A DNA stretch of 64,000 nt from Hydrogenovibrio crunogenus (GTDB lineage Bacteria; Pseudomonadota; Gammaproteobacteria; Thiomicrospirales; Thiomicrospiraceae). Made by a program: the position numbers and the translations under genes. The notes beneath the pieces are model-generated. The model had not been told where the DNA came from, did no database searches, and saw only the letters and a program-made list of their open reading frames with translations. Where the stretch lies: NCBI RefSeq assembly GCF_004786015.1, contig NZ_CP032096.1, positions 124,001 to 188,000 of the forward strand. The letters are read 5' to 3'. How positions within the stretch are numbered: the first letter of the stretch is position 1; every line of letters starts with the position of its first letter. Below are positions 1 to 8,636 of this stretch, piece by piece.

Positions 1-1
1 T

Positions 2-1093
2 CAAGCCGAGCTGGTCAAGTTGAAAGCCGCCTCCAAAACACTTAAATCAGAACAAAATACACTTCAGGCGGAGTTAAAATCGTTGGCTGATAACCCTGGC
101 AATCAACCGGTTATCAGCCAAGCGGATGTGGATGCGGTCAAAGAAGATTTAGCGGCATTGAAAAATACCGTGCAAACGGAACTGGATGATTATGCTGAAC
201 AACTGCAAACCCTTGCACAATCCACTACCGAAAAAACACAAACCATGACGGAGACACTGGCACCTTCAGCGGAAACGCAGGAAAAAATGGCAAAAGTGGA
301 ACAAAACCTTAAAGCCAAGCTAGAACAAATGGGGCAACAGGTATCAGAATTGTTTAGTTTTAAAGAAGCTCAGCAGGAACGAAATGAGTGGCAAAAACAA
401 AAGGATACCAACTTGAGTACGGCTTCTATATCGGCAACACCCTTATCTGAAATGCGATTGAAGCAATGGATCATTGAAATTAACACCCAATGGATGTTGG
501 TTGGAAATGTGAATCAGACACGACGTCAGCTGGAAGCGTTAGAGAAAGCCGTTTCAATGAGTGATTATGTGCATAAAACGCAACTGGCTAAGCGTATTGG
601 GCAGGATTTAAGTCGATTGGAAACGTATGTTTCGGTTGAGAACGCGCCTGATCGCACACTGATTGCTCAATTGCGAGAAGCCCTTCAAAGGCTTCCTGAA
701 GAAAAAAGTAGCGGCAATGTTTCACATGAAACCTCGGCATCATCCCCTCAACTTGATTCGAATGCCTCAACGTCTGGATGGGATCGATTCCTAGACAAAG
801 CTGAGAAGGTTTTTAATGTTCGTAAAAGAGAGTCTGATACCGATTTAAGTGATGTTGAAAGTATGATGATGCACGATGTGTTGGCTCAACGAGGCTTGTT
901 ACTTGTAGACCGAATTCAATGGGCACTGGATTCGCAGTCTAATGCTCTATTGAAGAGCAGTCAGGTAGCATTGAATCAATTTATGGTAAAGCATTTTCCA
1001 GAGCAAGCTGAAAAAATTGCACGCTTATTGGCACCTTTGAAACAATTGCAATTTAAAGCCCGTAGCCCGCTTAAGATTGCGGAGGTTGAGTAA
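2..1093 (+). CDS. hemX: HemX-like protein, partial (5' end outside window)
   Basis: The frame is open from the first bases of the window, so the true start lies upstream and only the C-terminal part (about 363 residues) is seen. It is rich in Gln, Glu, Lys and Ala, with a long predicted coiled coil in the first 130 visible residues, as in HemX, an inner-membrane-anchored protein encoded in hemCDXY clusters. Despite the old name (uroporphyrinogen III C-methyltransferase), no methyltransferase motif is visible and HemX has no proven enzyme activity. The hemY gene starts 5 nt after the stop, which is the main support for the name. A TTG at position 20 could be mistaken for a start, but the membrane anchor expected at the N terminus would then be missing. 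Confidence 0.8.
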   Translation, partial: QAELVKLKAASKTLKSEQNTLQAELKSLADNPGNQPVISQADVDAVKEDLAALKNTVQTELDDYAEQLQTLAQSTTEKTQTMTETLAPSAETQEKMAKVEQNLKAKLEQMGQQVSELFSFKEAQQERNEWQKQKDTNLSTASISATPLSEMRLKQWIIEINTQWMLVGNVNQTRRQLEALEKAVSMSDYVHKTQLAKRIGQDLSRLETYVSVENAPDRTLIAQLREALQRLPEEKSSGNVSHETSASSPQLDSNASTSGWDRFLDKAEKVFNVRKRESDTDLSDVESMMMHDVLAQRGLLLVDRIQWALDSQSNALLKSSQVALNQFMVKHFPEQAEKIARLLAPLKQLQFKARSPLKIAEVE

Positions 1094-1098
1094 AGATT

Positions 1099-2274
1099 AT
1101 GTCTAAAATCCTAAAGTGGTCTTTTTTTCTACTGATTGCGACAGGACTGACAACACTCGCATTGTATGATAATGGGCAGGTATCAATGGTCTGGAATGAC
1201 TGGGTAATAGAGACCAGTCTCAGCTTTGCCTTGGCAGCGGTATTGGTGGTTTTCGGTTCGGTGTATTTGCTGATGCGCTTGCTGATTAATATTTGGCATT
1301 TTCCGGCTTATTGGCGGAATCGACAACAACTGAAACGTTATAACAAAGCAGAAACCTCGATTTCAAAGGGGTTGATAGCATTGGAGTATGGCGATTGGCA
1401 AATGGCTGAAAAGCATTTGATTAAGATGGCCAAAAAATCAGATGCCGGCTTGATTCATTATTTAACTGCAGCAAAGATGGCGCATAACCAAGGCGCTTTG
1501 ATGCGACGGGAGCAATATTTGAATGAAGCCAGAAAGCGCTTCCCCCAAGATTATGTCACCATTGGTTTGGTCGAATCCCGTTTATTGGCAAACGAACAGC
1601 CGGATATGGCACTGGTGATTTTGGCTGAACTGCATCAGCAAAACCCCAAAAATAGACCGATTTTGTCCGAGTATGTGCAATTGCTGGAAAAGCAGAAACA
1701 ATGGCAAACACTGGAAGGCTTATTGGGTCAAATTAAAAAAATCCGGGCTATGGACAAAGCGGCCCTTCAGGCGTTGGAAATTCGTCTGATAGCTGGCAAA
1801 GTGGCTAAAGCTGAAAATTTAGATGCGTTAGATACCTTATGGAGAAGCTTGAGTGCGAAACAGCAACTGATGCCAGCGATTTTAGCTGAATTTGTTGAGC
1901 AGCGAATGGGCTGGGGCAAAGAACAAGGCTTGGCGGAGCTGATTGTGAAAAGTGTTTCTAAACAATGGGATGATCGTTTGGTTTATCAGTATGGGCGTAT
2001 TGAACTTGGACCGGCTTTTGAACGCTTAAAACGCGCCGAAAAATGGTTGAAAGAGCAAGCTGACAACCCGATATTATTGCTGACATTAGGAAGGCTGGCT
2101 TGCATGAGTCAGCTTTGGGGGCAAGCAAAGCATTATTTCCAGCAAAGCTTAAAGTTGCAACCGGAATTGGAAACCTTCCACGCCTTGGCGAAATGTTATG
2201 AAGCAGAAGGCTTGGAAACTCAGGCCGCCCTGACATATAAAGAAGCCATTTTGCAGCTTGAAAAAAAATCTTAA
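1099..2274 (+). CDS. hemY: HemY-like TPR membrane protein
   Basis: 391 residues. Two hydrophobic segments (about residues 7-24 and 42-66) are followed by a helical region with tetratricopeptide-like repeats, including a clear one near the C terminus (residues 330-385). This is the architecture of gammaproteobacterial HemY, an inner-membrane protein encoded after hemX and linked to heme/tetrapyrrole metabolism by position; it is not the Bacillus HemY oxidase. It starts 5 nt after hemX, so the two are co-transcribed. The reading frame ends just before a palindromic terminator shared with the convergent gene. Confidence 0.88.
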   Translation: MSKILKWSFFLLIATGLTTLALYDNGQVSMVWNDWVIETSLSFALAAVLVVFGSVYLLMRLLINIWHFPAYWRNRQQLKRYNKAETSISKGLIALEYGDWQMAEKHLIKMAKKSDAGLIHYLTAAKMAHNQGALMRREQYLNEARKRFPQDYVTIGLVESRLLANEQPDMALVILAELHQQNPKNRPILSEYVQLLEKQKQWQTLEGLLGQIKKIRAMDKAALQALEIRLIAGKVAKAENLDALDTLWRSLSAKQQLMPAILAEFVEQRMGWGKEQGLAELIVKSVSKQWDDRLVYQYGRIELGPAFERLKRAEKWLKEQADNPILLLTLGRLACMSQLWGQAKHYFQQSLKLQPELETFHALAKCYEAEGLETQAALTYKEAILQLEKKS

Positions 2275-2275
2275 C

Positions 2276-2297
2276 GAAAGAGGTTTAAACCTCTTTC
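2276..2297. terminator. Bidirectional palindromic terminator
   Basis: A perfect 22-base palindrome (two 11-base arms, GAAAGAGGTTT and its complement) follows hemY and is flanked by A-rich sequence on the left and T-rich sequence on the right. It lies between convergent genes and contains the stop codon of the minus-strand gene, so it probably ends transcription from both sides. Confidence 0.75.
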
Positions 2298-3565
2298 TCT
2301 TTTTCTGTGTTAGTTGGGTCTTCTGTCAATCGTGCTAATGCAGCATGCATCAATTCATTTGCTGTGGTGGCATCATATCCGTAGGATGCGTAACCGATTT
2401 CAATTTTAAAGTTAAAAGAAGCCGATTCGTGTGTGGCAGCGTGAGAAGGTTGAGAAAACCGCTCATAATATTTACGCGTCACAATTCGGATATCATTTTC
2501 ATCAATTTCCGGCATCAGTATCACAAAAAGTTGGTCTCGAACTCTAAACGGCATGTCCACGTTTCTTGTGGCATGGTTGATTAAATCAGCAAACACATGA
2601 ATTTTTTCCGCCACGCTCACTTCATGGTTAGAAGAGGTGCTGATGATTTTAATGAGTTTAATGACAATCATGGACAAAGGGCGTTTGTAGCGTTCTGAAC
2701 GAAAGATTTCAAACTGCAGGCTTTCTTTGAACCTGTCCTGATGAAAAAAGCCACTTTCATGTTCGGTTACCATTAATGCATCCAGTTTTTCATGCACTGC
2801 CTTGAGCATTTGAATGTGCTCTGTGATCATTTCATCGACCATATCGATTTCGGCAATTTTTTGAGGTTGTCTTTGCCACACCATATCGTCTTCATCCAGT
2901 CGTACATGGTCGATGCGTTGAGACAGTTTTTTAAGCGGTTGAATAAAATCTTGTTCCAAAGTGCGGGTCATCATATAAACGCCGATGACAAAGAAGTTCA
3001 GAATAAAGATCAACAAGAAAACACCAAAGATGCTGGTGCCAAAAATCGGTGAAGTGATGCGACGTTCATAGAGCAGGCTTCCAATGAATTTTCCCTTCGG
3101 GTCGGATAATTCGCAGGTCTGACAATTTGGCGAATAATAAAGTGGAATGCCTCCTAATAAGACAGTATGTGTCACATCAAAAACTTGTACGGGGATTCGA
3201 TCAGTTTCGATGGCGCGAGCCAGTTTGTTGAATGTAACCGCGGGTTTGTTACTTTCTTTAATGGCGTAATGTGAGAGACCAGCACCAACGAATTGATAGG
3301 TATTTTGTTTCTCTTTTGGCTGAATTTGCATCAAAAGAGCTTCAATTCGGGATGGATTACCATTGGCCTGTTGAAGTTGAGTTAGAATCATGTCCAGTTC
3401 TGAATGGACTTTTTCGGTGGCTTGTTGATAAGAAAAACCAAGATAAATGCTGCTGACAAGAAGAGTGACAACAAGTGAAGCCAGTATTGCCGCGATAGAG
3501 ACCCAGATGAATTTTTTGAAAGCAAATTTTCGAAAAGCAGTTGGCTTAATGACATCCGTGCTCAT
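2285..3565 (-). CDS. Membrane sensor with degenerate GGDEF domain
   Basis: 426 residues. Transmembrane segments at about residues 19-44 and 177-198 enclose a periplasmic sensor region of about 130 residues with a CxxC pair (C148, C151). A HAMP-like linker and coiled coil follow, then a C-terminal GGDEF-fold domain (about 270-420). The signature loop reads RVRDQLF (341-347) in place of RxGGDEF, so diguanylate cyclase activity is unlikely; such domains usually act as receptors or regulatory partners. It is transcribed alone, converging on hemY. The periplasmic Cys pair suggests redox or metal sensing, but that is inference. The substrate or signal is unknown. Confidence 0.7.
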   Translation of the reverse strand: MSTDVIKPTAFRKFAFKKFIWVSIAAILASLVVTLLVSSIYLGFSYQQATEKVHSELDMILTQLQQANGNPSRIEALLMQIQPKEKQNTYQFVGAGLSHYAIKESNKPAVTFNKLARAIETDRIPVQVFDVTHTVLLGGIPLYYSPNCQTCELSDPKGKFIGSLLYERRITSPIFGTSIFGVFLLIFILNFFVIGVYMMTRTLEQDFIQPLKKLSQRIDHVRLDEDDMVWQRQPQKIAEIDMVDEMITEHIQMLKAVHEKLDALMVTEHESGFFHQDRFKESLQFEIFRSERYKRPLSMIVIKLIKIISTSSNHEVSVAEKIHVFADLINHATRNVDMPFRVRDQLFVILMPEIDENDIRIVTRKYYERFSQPSHAATHESASFNFKIEIGYASYGYDATTANELMHAALARLTEDPTNTEKEKEV

Positions 3566-3756
3566 ATAAATGTTGCGCTCTTAATGATAACTATGAATGA
3601 CTCGTTGATTCAATAGATTGACGCTATGGGTATTCGGTTATGCGTGTTTCTTTGAATACTTTTTAATTTCAATATTCTAAATAGTATACTGCCGGTTCAG
3701 GTTTTTCGATACTTATTTAGGCTGACAGCATCAAAAGAACTCATGAAATTTATCAT

Positions 3757-3783
3757 TCAAGAATGAATCAACCCCGCCGATAC
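3757..3783 (+). promoter_or_regulatory. Candidate sigma-28 (FliA) promoter
   Basis: TCAAGAAT, then 11 bases, then GCCGATAC, against the enterobacterial FliA consensus TAAAGTTT-N11-GCCGATAA (7 of 8 in the -10 element, 5 of 8 in the -35). It lies about 40 bases upstream of the YjfB-like start codon, where a flagellar-class promoter would be expected. Not tested against a background model. Confidence 0.5.
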
Positions 3784-3822
3784 ACTTTGTATGGAACGTT
3801 TATTCTGAAGCTCTGGAGGCAT

Positions 3823-4029
3823 ATGGACATTTCACCGAATGCAGCAGTTTATGCGCATCAACAGCAACAAACTGTCAATACGCATCAGCAAGTACAGGTA
3901 ACAATGCTTAAAAAAGCGATGGATATGCAGGCAGAAGGCGCATTGGCATTGATTCAATCGTTACCGGGAGCACCATCCGCTCAAGCACTCCCTGCGAATT
4001 TAGGGAATCATATCAATACCACTGCTTAA
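3823..4029 (+). CDS. YjfB-family putative motility protein
   Basis: 68 residues beginning MDISPNAAVYAHQQQQ, with a central VTMLKKAMDMQAEGALAL helix and an LGNHINTTA end. This matches the small YjfB family (putative motility proteins found near flagellar genes or under flagellar promoters): MDI start, VLKKAxD core and LGxxID-like tail. The start is ATG at 3823 because GGAGG precedes it by 5 bases and a sigma-28-like promoter lies inside the longer upstream frame. Its molecular role is not known. It stands alone, converging on ackA. Confidence 0.72.
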   Translation: MDISPNAAVYAHQQQQTVNTHQQVQVTMLKKAMDMQAEGALALIQSLPGAPSAQALPANLGNHINTTA

Positions 4030-4051
4030 TTTGAGGCGCTTTTAAAAGGAG

Positions 4052-4061
4052 CCAGGCCTGG
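4052..4061. repeat. CCAGGCCTGG palindrome, copy 1
   Basis: Exact copy in the 52-base gap between the convergent yjfB-like gene and ackA. The flanks extend weak dyad symmetry and may help termination. Confidence 0.85.
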
Positions 4062-4081
4062 TTAAAGTCGATGGGAAGGCT

Positions 4082-5215
4082 TTATGTTAAGCGCTGGAGT
4101 GTTTGTTGGGCGATTTCCCATTCTTCATCGGTTGGAATGACCCAGCATGCAATGGCGCTATCTGATGCAGATATGTCTTGTTCGAGCGTGGGCGCACGAT
4201 TGGCCGAACTATCTAAAGCCAGTCCAAAGAGGGGAGAGAAACCATGGATTGTTTTTTGACGAATTTCCGCAGAATGCTCTCCTATACCGCCTGTAAACAC
4301 CAAAGCGTCCACTGTTGGCATCATCGATAAATAGCCACCCACAGTTTTGATTAAACGGTATATAAACATTTCCACAGCAAGTTGGGCGTGAGAATTTCCT
4401 TGTTGAGCAAGGGATAAAACCGCCTGCATGTCACTGTGTTCTGTCAATCCCATCAATCCACTTTGATGATTGAGTAAGTCATCCACTTCTTGAGTAGAGT
4501 ATCCTAATTTTTCCATCAAATAAACCGGAATGGCCGGGTCAATATCACCACTTCTGGTCCCCATTATTAATCCTTCAAGCGGTGTGAACCCCATGCTGGT
4601 GTCGATGCTCTGTCCATTTTGAATTGCGCAAACACTTGCGCCGTTGCCTAAATGCATTGAAATGATATTGAGCTGGGAAAGAGGTTTTTCTAGGCGTGTG
4701 GCCATGCGTTTGGCAATGTATTGATGAGAAGAACCATGAAAACCATATCGTCGAATCTGATGCTCCTCATATAACGCATTGGGTAACGCATAACGATACG
4801 CCTTTTCTGGCATACTTTGATGGAAAGCGGTATCAAACACAGCAACCTGTTTTAAATCAGGATAGTGCGAGTGGATCATTTCAATCGGTACTAAATTGAA
4901 AGGGTTGTGTAAGGGAGCTAATTGAGACACTGACTTGATGTCTGCAAGCGTTTTGTCATTGATGGTGACCGCTTGGTGAAACAGCTCCCCGCCATGTACC
5001 ACTCGATGTCCGATGGCATCGCAATCGCCCAAGTGTGTGATTAAGCCTTTTTTTTGTAGCGTTTTTTCGACGTTTCCTAAGGCTTCTGTATAGGCTTTTG
5101 AGGAAGGCAGGATAATATGGTCGATGAGACCATGAATGATGAGATGAGAGTCTGCTCCTGAAAATAAACTGTATTTTAAGGAAGAGCTTCCTGCATTTAA
5201 AACCAATATTTTCAT
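4082..5215 (-). CDS. ackA: Acetate kinase
   Basis: 377 residues; interconverts acetate + ATP and acetyl phosphate + ADP in the cytoplasm. Family motifs are clear: LNAGSSSLKYSLF at the start, GHRVVHGG, VFDTAFHQSMP, RYGFHGSSH, HLGNGAS, MGTRSGDIDP and FTGGIGEHS. The start is the ATG at 5215, because the longer frame overlaps pta and adds unrelated residues. One base separates it from the pta stop, so pta and ackA form one transcription unit. In an autotroph the Pta-AckA pair probably balances acetyl-CoA, acetyl phosphate and acetate. Confidence 0.96.
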   Translation of the reverse strand: MKILVLNAGSSSLKYSLFSGADSHLIIHGLIDHIILPSSKAYTEALGNVEKTLQKKGLITHLGDCDAIGHRVVHGGELFHQAVTINDKTLADIKSVSQLAPLHNPFNLVPIEMIHSHYPDLKQVAVFDTAFHQSMPEKAYRYALPNALYEEHQIRRYGFHGSSHQYIAKRMATRLEKPLSQLNIISMHLGNGASVCAIQNGQSIDTSMGFTPLEGLIMGTRSGDIDPAIPVYLMEKLGYSTQEVDDLLNHQSGLMGLTEHSDMQAVLSLAQQGNSHAQLAVEMFIYRLIKTVGGYLSMMPTVDALVFTGGIGEHSAEIRQKTIHGFSPLFGLALDSSANRAPTLEQDISASDSAIACWVIPTDEEWEIAQQTLQRLT

Positions 5216-5216
5216 G

Positions 5217-7322
5217 TTACTGTCCTGCGGAAGACAGGTCTGATTGAGCCTGTGCTTGTATTGCGGTAATCGCAACGGTGTTAATGACGTCGGCCACACT
5301 GCATCCACGACTCAGGTCATTTATCGGTTTTCGCAGCCCTTGAAGTACAGGGCCAATGGCAATGGCACCAGAAGCTCTTTGAACCGCCTTATAGGTGTTA
5401 TTACCGGTGTTTAGATCTGGAAAGATGAATACTGTCGCTTTTCCTGCAACCTGGCTTTCGGGCATTTTTTGTAACGCCACGGTCATGTCAATTGCGGCAT
5501 CGTATTGCAACGGTCCTTCTATGATTAAATCAGGTCGTTTTTGTTGGGCCAGTTGAGTGGCTTGTCTGACTTTATCAACCTCATTACCTTTGCCAGAAAT
5601 TCCTGTTGAATACGATAACAAGGCGACTTTAGGAGCAATACCAAATTGTTCTGCTGTTTGTGCAGAACTGATGGCGATTTCAGATAGTTCGTCAGACGTC
5701 GGGTTTTGATTCACGGCACAGTCACCATAAACCAGTACCCGGGTGTCAAAGCACATGAAAAATACGCTGGAGACTAAGGCTGTGCCAGGTTCTGTCTTAA
5801 TAATCTGTAAAGCAGGTCGTACTGTATCTGCTGTCGTGTGGGTTGCTCCGGAAACCATACCATCGGCATACCCCTTATGAACCATCATGGTTGCAAAATA
5901 ATTAACATGCGTCATTGAATCACGAGCTAAATCATAAGTGATGCCTTTGTGTTTTCGCATTTCATACAATTCATTGATAAAGTCTGATCGCCAGGGGCTG
6001 GTTTCAGGGTCGATCATTTCGACTTCTTTAAGATCGATTCCCAGTAAATTAGCACGATATAAAATTTCATCAGGGTTTCCCAGTAAAATGGGTTTGACCA
6101 CATTACGTTGTAACAATAAATCACAAGCCTTCAAAATCCGATCATCATTGCTTTCGGGAAGGACGATGGTTTGTAAATGAGCACGTGCTTTTTCAAATAA
6201 CCCATATTCGAACATAATAGGCGTGGTGATGTCTTTACTGCGATCTTGAGTTCTGATCAGCAGTTTATCCATTAAATGTTCCCGGTTTACCCATTGATCA
6301 AATAAGCCAAGTGCTAAATTGGTTTTTCGAGGGTTATTAGGTGTGAGATTGGCTCTGACGTTTCCTGCGCTAACGGCAGTGGGGTAAGTATCTGTTTCTA
6401 CCGAAATAATCGGTAAATCAGCCGCTTGATAACTCTTGATCAGATCCATGATGACAGAGCGAGGCGTTAACCCGCCAGTGAGTAGGATGCCAGCAATATT
6501 GGGCATGTTTCGAGCAAACAAACTCATAACCGAAGCAAGCAGAATATCGCTGCGATCCCCCGGCACAATAATTAAATCCCCTTCATTGACGCGGGGTAAA
6601 TAATTTTCAATGGTCATCGCGGCAACAATCGGTTCCTTTACAAGGCGACCGCAACTGCTCTCACTGGAAGATAAAAACTGTCCCTGTAGTGCATCGGCGA
6701 CCTCTTTGACTGTGGGGGTGTTTAAATCTTCAATTTCAGGTAAAAAGTAAATAGGCACATCTTCATGCTGTGGAAATTGAGGAATAAACTCTAAGATATG
6801 GGCAGGGGTTCGGTTAATAAAAAAGGCAAAAGGATCCAGGTTAGAGCTGGCATGTAGCTCCATTTCGATTTCTTTTTCAATGTCATGGATGGCTTTGTTT
6901 TGTCCACTTATGACGGATGCATAAGGGCTATTAAAATGCTTGGCTAAAGCCAGGTTGATGTCAAAATCAATACCGCTGGTTTGATCAGTTAATTCCATGC
7001 CATGCACTAGGACAAAGTCATACTTTTCCTGCAAGGCTTGGAATTGTTCAACCAGCATTTCATATAACGTGTGTTTTTTGTTTTCACTTAACAGTTGTGT
7101 TGCTTCAGACACTTGTAACCCTGTCATCTCGTTTTCAGGTATTTCAAGCTGAAAGGTGTGTTTGAGAAAATGACAATCCGGGTCTTGTTTGTCAGTAATC
7201 AATGGACGGTAGAAAGCAATTTTTTCGAATTTTTGTCTAAGCAGAGACATGAGTCCAAGCGAAATGAGAAGGCTGCCGGCATGACGTTCGCGAGGTGCAA
7301 TAAATAAACTATTCGATTGCAT
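5217..7322 (-). CDS. pta: Phosphate acetyltransferase (long, two-domain form)
   Basis: About 701 residues; converts acetyl-CoA + phosphate to acetyl phosphate + CoA. The N-terminal part is a dethiobiotin-synthetase-like P-loop-fold domain, the middle (about 210-330) is the DRTGG-type domain, and the last ~330 residues, from FEKARAHLQTIVLPES onward, are the catalytic PTA domain with DGMVSGATHTTADTVRPALQ. This is the long proteobacterial form. Start choice is uncertain: ATGs at 7334 and 7322 are both possible, and the 7322 start has a weak GGA ahead. It is the first gene of pta-ackA and diverges from hemW. Confidence 0.94.
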   Translation of the reverse strand: MQSNSLFIAPRERHAGSLLISLGLMSLLRQKFEKIAFYRPLITDKQDPDCHFLKHTFQLEIPENEMTGLQVSEATQLLSENKKHTLYEMLVEQFQALQEKYDFVLVHGMELTDQTSGIDFDINLALAKHFNSPYASVISGQNKAIHDIEKEIEMELHASSNLDPFAFFINRTPAHILEFIPQFPQHEDVPIYFLPEIEDLNTPTVKEVADALQGQFLSSSESSCGRLVKEPIVAAMTIENYLPRVNEGDLIIVPGDRSDILLASVMSLFARNMPNIAGILLTGGLTPRSVIMDLIKSYQAADLPIISVETDTYPTAVSAGNVRANLTPNNPRKTNLALGLFDQWVNREHLMDKLLIRTQDRSKDITTPIMFEYGLFEKARAHLQTIVLPESNDDRILKACDLLLQRNVVKPILLGNPDEILYRANLLGIDLKEVEMIDPETSPWRSDFINELYEMRKHKGITYDLARDSMTHVNYFATMMVHKGYADGMVSGATHTTADTVRPALQIIKTEPGTALVSSVFFMCFDTRVLVYGDCAVNQNPTSDELSEIAISSAQTAEQFGIAPKVALLSYSTGISGKGNEVDKVRQATQLAQQKRPDLIIEGPLQYDAAIDMTVALQKMPESQVAGKATVFIFPDLNTGNNTYKAVQRASGAIAIGPVLQGLRKPINDLSRGCSVADVINTVAITAIQAQAQSDLSSAGQ

Positions 7323-7426
7323 GTTGGATTCCATGATGAAATTTACTAAATTTAAAAGGAAGCTTAACACTTGCAGCTTAAATTTCTATTAAAATAATCC
7401 TTTTAAACCAATAGAGCTGTAACCTT

Positions 7427-8575
7427 TTGAACTTTACTCAACCCGTTCCATTATCCTTATATGTACATTACCCTTGGTGTATTCAAAAATGTCCTTATTG
7501 TGACTTTAACTCACATACTCTTAAGGAGGATCAGGAGCAAAAGTATATTCAGGCAATGGTTCGCCAGCTGGAACAAACGTTGCCGGATATTTGGGGGCGA
7601 CCGATTCAGTCTATCTTTTTTGGCGGCGGCACGCCCAGCCTGATGTCTGAAGCGGGGTTGGACGCTTTTTTGTCTCAAGCCAGAGCATTATTAGGGTTTC
7701 AACCCGATATTGAAATTACTTTGGAAGCCAATCCAGGCACCGTTGATTTTGAAAAATTTTCGGGGTTTCGCCAGGCGGGGGTGAATCGTTTATCGATGGG
7801 AATTCAAAGTTTTGATGACGAAAAGTTACGGGCTTTAGGGCGCATTCACTCTTCTGATGAAGCATATCAAGCTGTAGAAGCTGCCAAGTCAGCGGGGTTT
7901 GATAATTTTAATTTGGATCTGATGTTTGCCTTGCCCAACCAAACGTTAGCGCAAGCAGTACATGACGTTGAAACGGCTTTGGCGTTAGAGCCGCCACACA
8001 TGTCACATTACCAGCTGACACTGGAACCAAACACGCCTTTTTATAAGAATCCACCGGTATTACCGGAGGAAGATTTGGCTTGGGAAATGCAAGAAGCTTG
8101 TCAAACCGCTTTATCAAAGGCGGGTTATCATCATTATGAGGTTTCTGCTTATGCCAAAAAGGACCAGGCCTGCCGTCATAACCTGAATTATTGGCAATTT
8201 GGCGATTATATTGGCTTGGGAGCGGGAGCGCATGGCAAGATTACTCAGCCACCAATTGGTGAAATTTGGCGGACGCAAATGCCGGCTTCGCCAGGTAGTT
8301 ATATGAATATGATTGAAGCTGGTGACATGGGGCGTCAACATGTTTTATCAGATGATGATGCATTGTTTGAATTCATGTTGAATGCGCTCAGGTTACAGGA
8401 TGGATTTCCGCTGACTTTGTTCACATTGCGAACGGGCTTGCCGTTAGAAGTGATAGAACCGCAATTAGAAAAGATGATTTCTAAAGGTTGGGCTGAGCAA
8501 CATCTAAATGAACTACAGTTAACACAAACAGGTAAAACGTATTTAAATGAAGTCTTACAGCTTTTTCTGTCATAA
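7427..8575 (+). CDS. hemW: HemW-like radical SAM heme chaperone
   Basis: 382 residues. Opens with LSLYVHYPWCIQKCPYCDF, carrying the CxxxCxxC cluster motif of radical SAM enzymes, then FFGGGTPSLM, LEANPGT and GVNRLSMGIQSF. This is the HemN/HemW family; the short N terminus and YPWCIQKCPYCDFNSH match HemW, a heme-handling relative often misnamed oxygen-independent coproporphyrinogen oxidase. No ATG is available near the conserved start, so TTG at 7427 is chosen. It is transcribed divergently from pta and followed by the AsmA gene. Confidence 0.88.
   Translation: MNFTQPVPLSLYVHYPWCIQKCPYCDFNSHTLKEDQEQKYIQAMVRQLEQTLPDIWGRPIQSIFFGGGTPSLMSEAGLDAFLSQARALLGFQPDIEITLEANPGTVDFEKFSGFRQAGVNRLSMGIQSFDDEKLRALGRIHSSDEAYQAVEAAKSAGFDNFNLDLMFALPNQTLAQAVHDVETALALEPPHMSHYQLTLEPNTPFYKNPPVLPEEDLAWEMQEACQTALSKAGYHHYEVSAYAKKDQACRHNLNYWQFGDYIGLGAGAHGKITQPPIGEIWRTQMPASPGSYMNMIEAGDMGRQHVLSDDDALFEFMLNALRLQDGFPLTLFTLRTGLPLEVIEPQLEKMISKGWAEQHLNELQLTQTGKTYLNEVLQLFLS
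8164..8173. repeat. Near-match to CCAGGCCTGG (9/10)
   Basis: CCAGGCCTGC inside hemW, translated Gln-Ala-Cys, the same frame as most genic exact copies. A single base differs from the full palindrome. Confidence 0.5.
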
Positions 8576-8636
8576 GAACTGTAGTGACTTTAAAAGCAGC
8601 AAACGGCTGTTAAAAATCGATTAAGAAGGATGGACC

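Noticed and set aside
588-770. Open frame on the minus strand inside hemX
   Set aside because: Lies wholly within hemX in another frame, no ribosome-binding site and no recognisable protein features.
3763-3822. Longer N terminus for the YjfB-like protein
   Set aside because: The extra residues cover the likely sigma-28 promoter and the GGAGG of the inner start; homologues begin with MDI.
5216-5308. 31-residue N-terminal extension of acetate kinase
   Set aside because: It overlaps the end of pta and the family begins at MKILVLNAGSSS.
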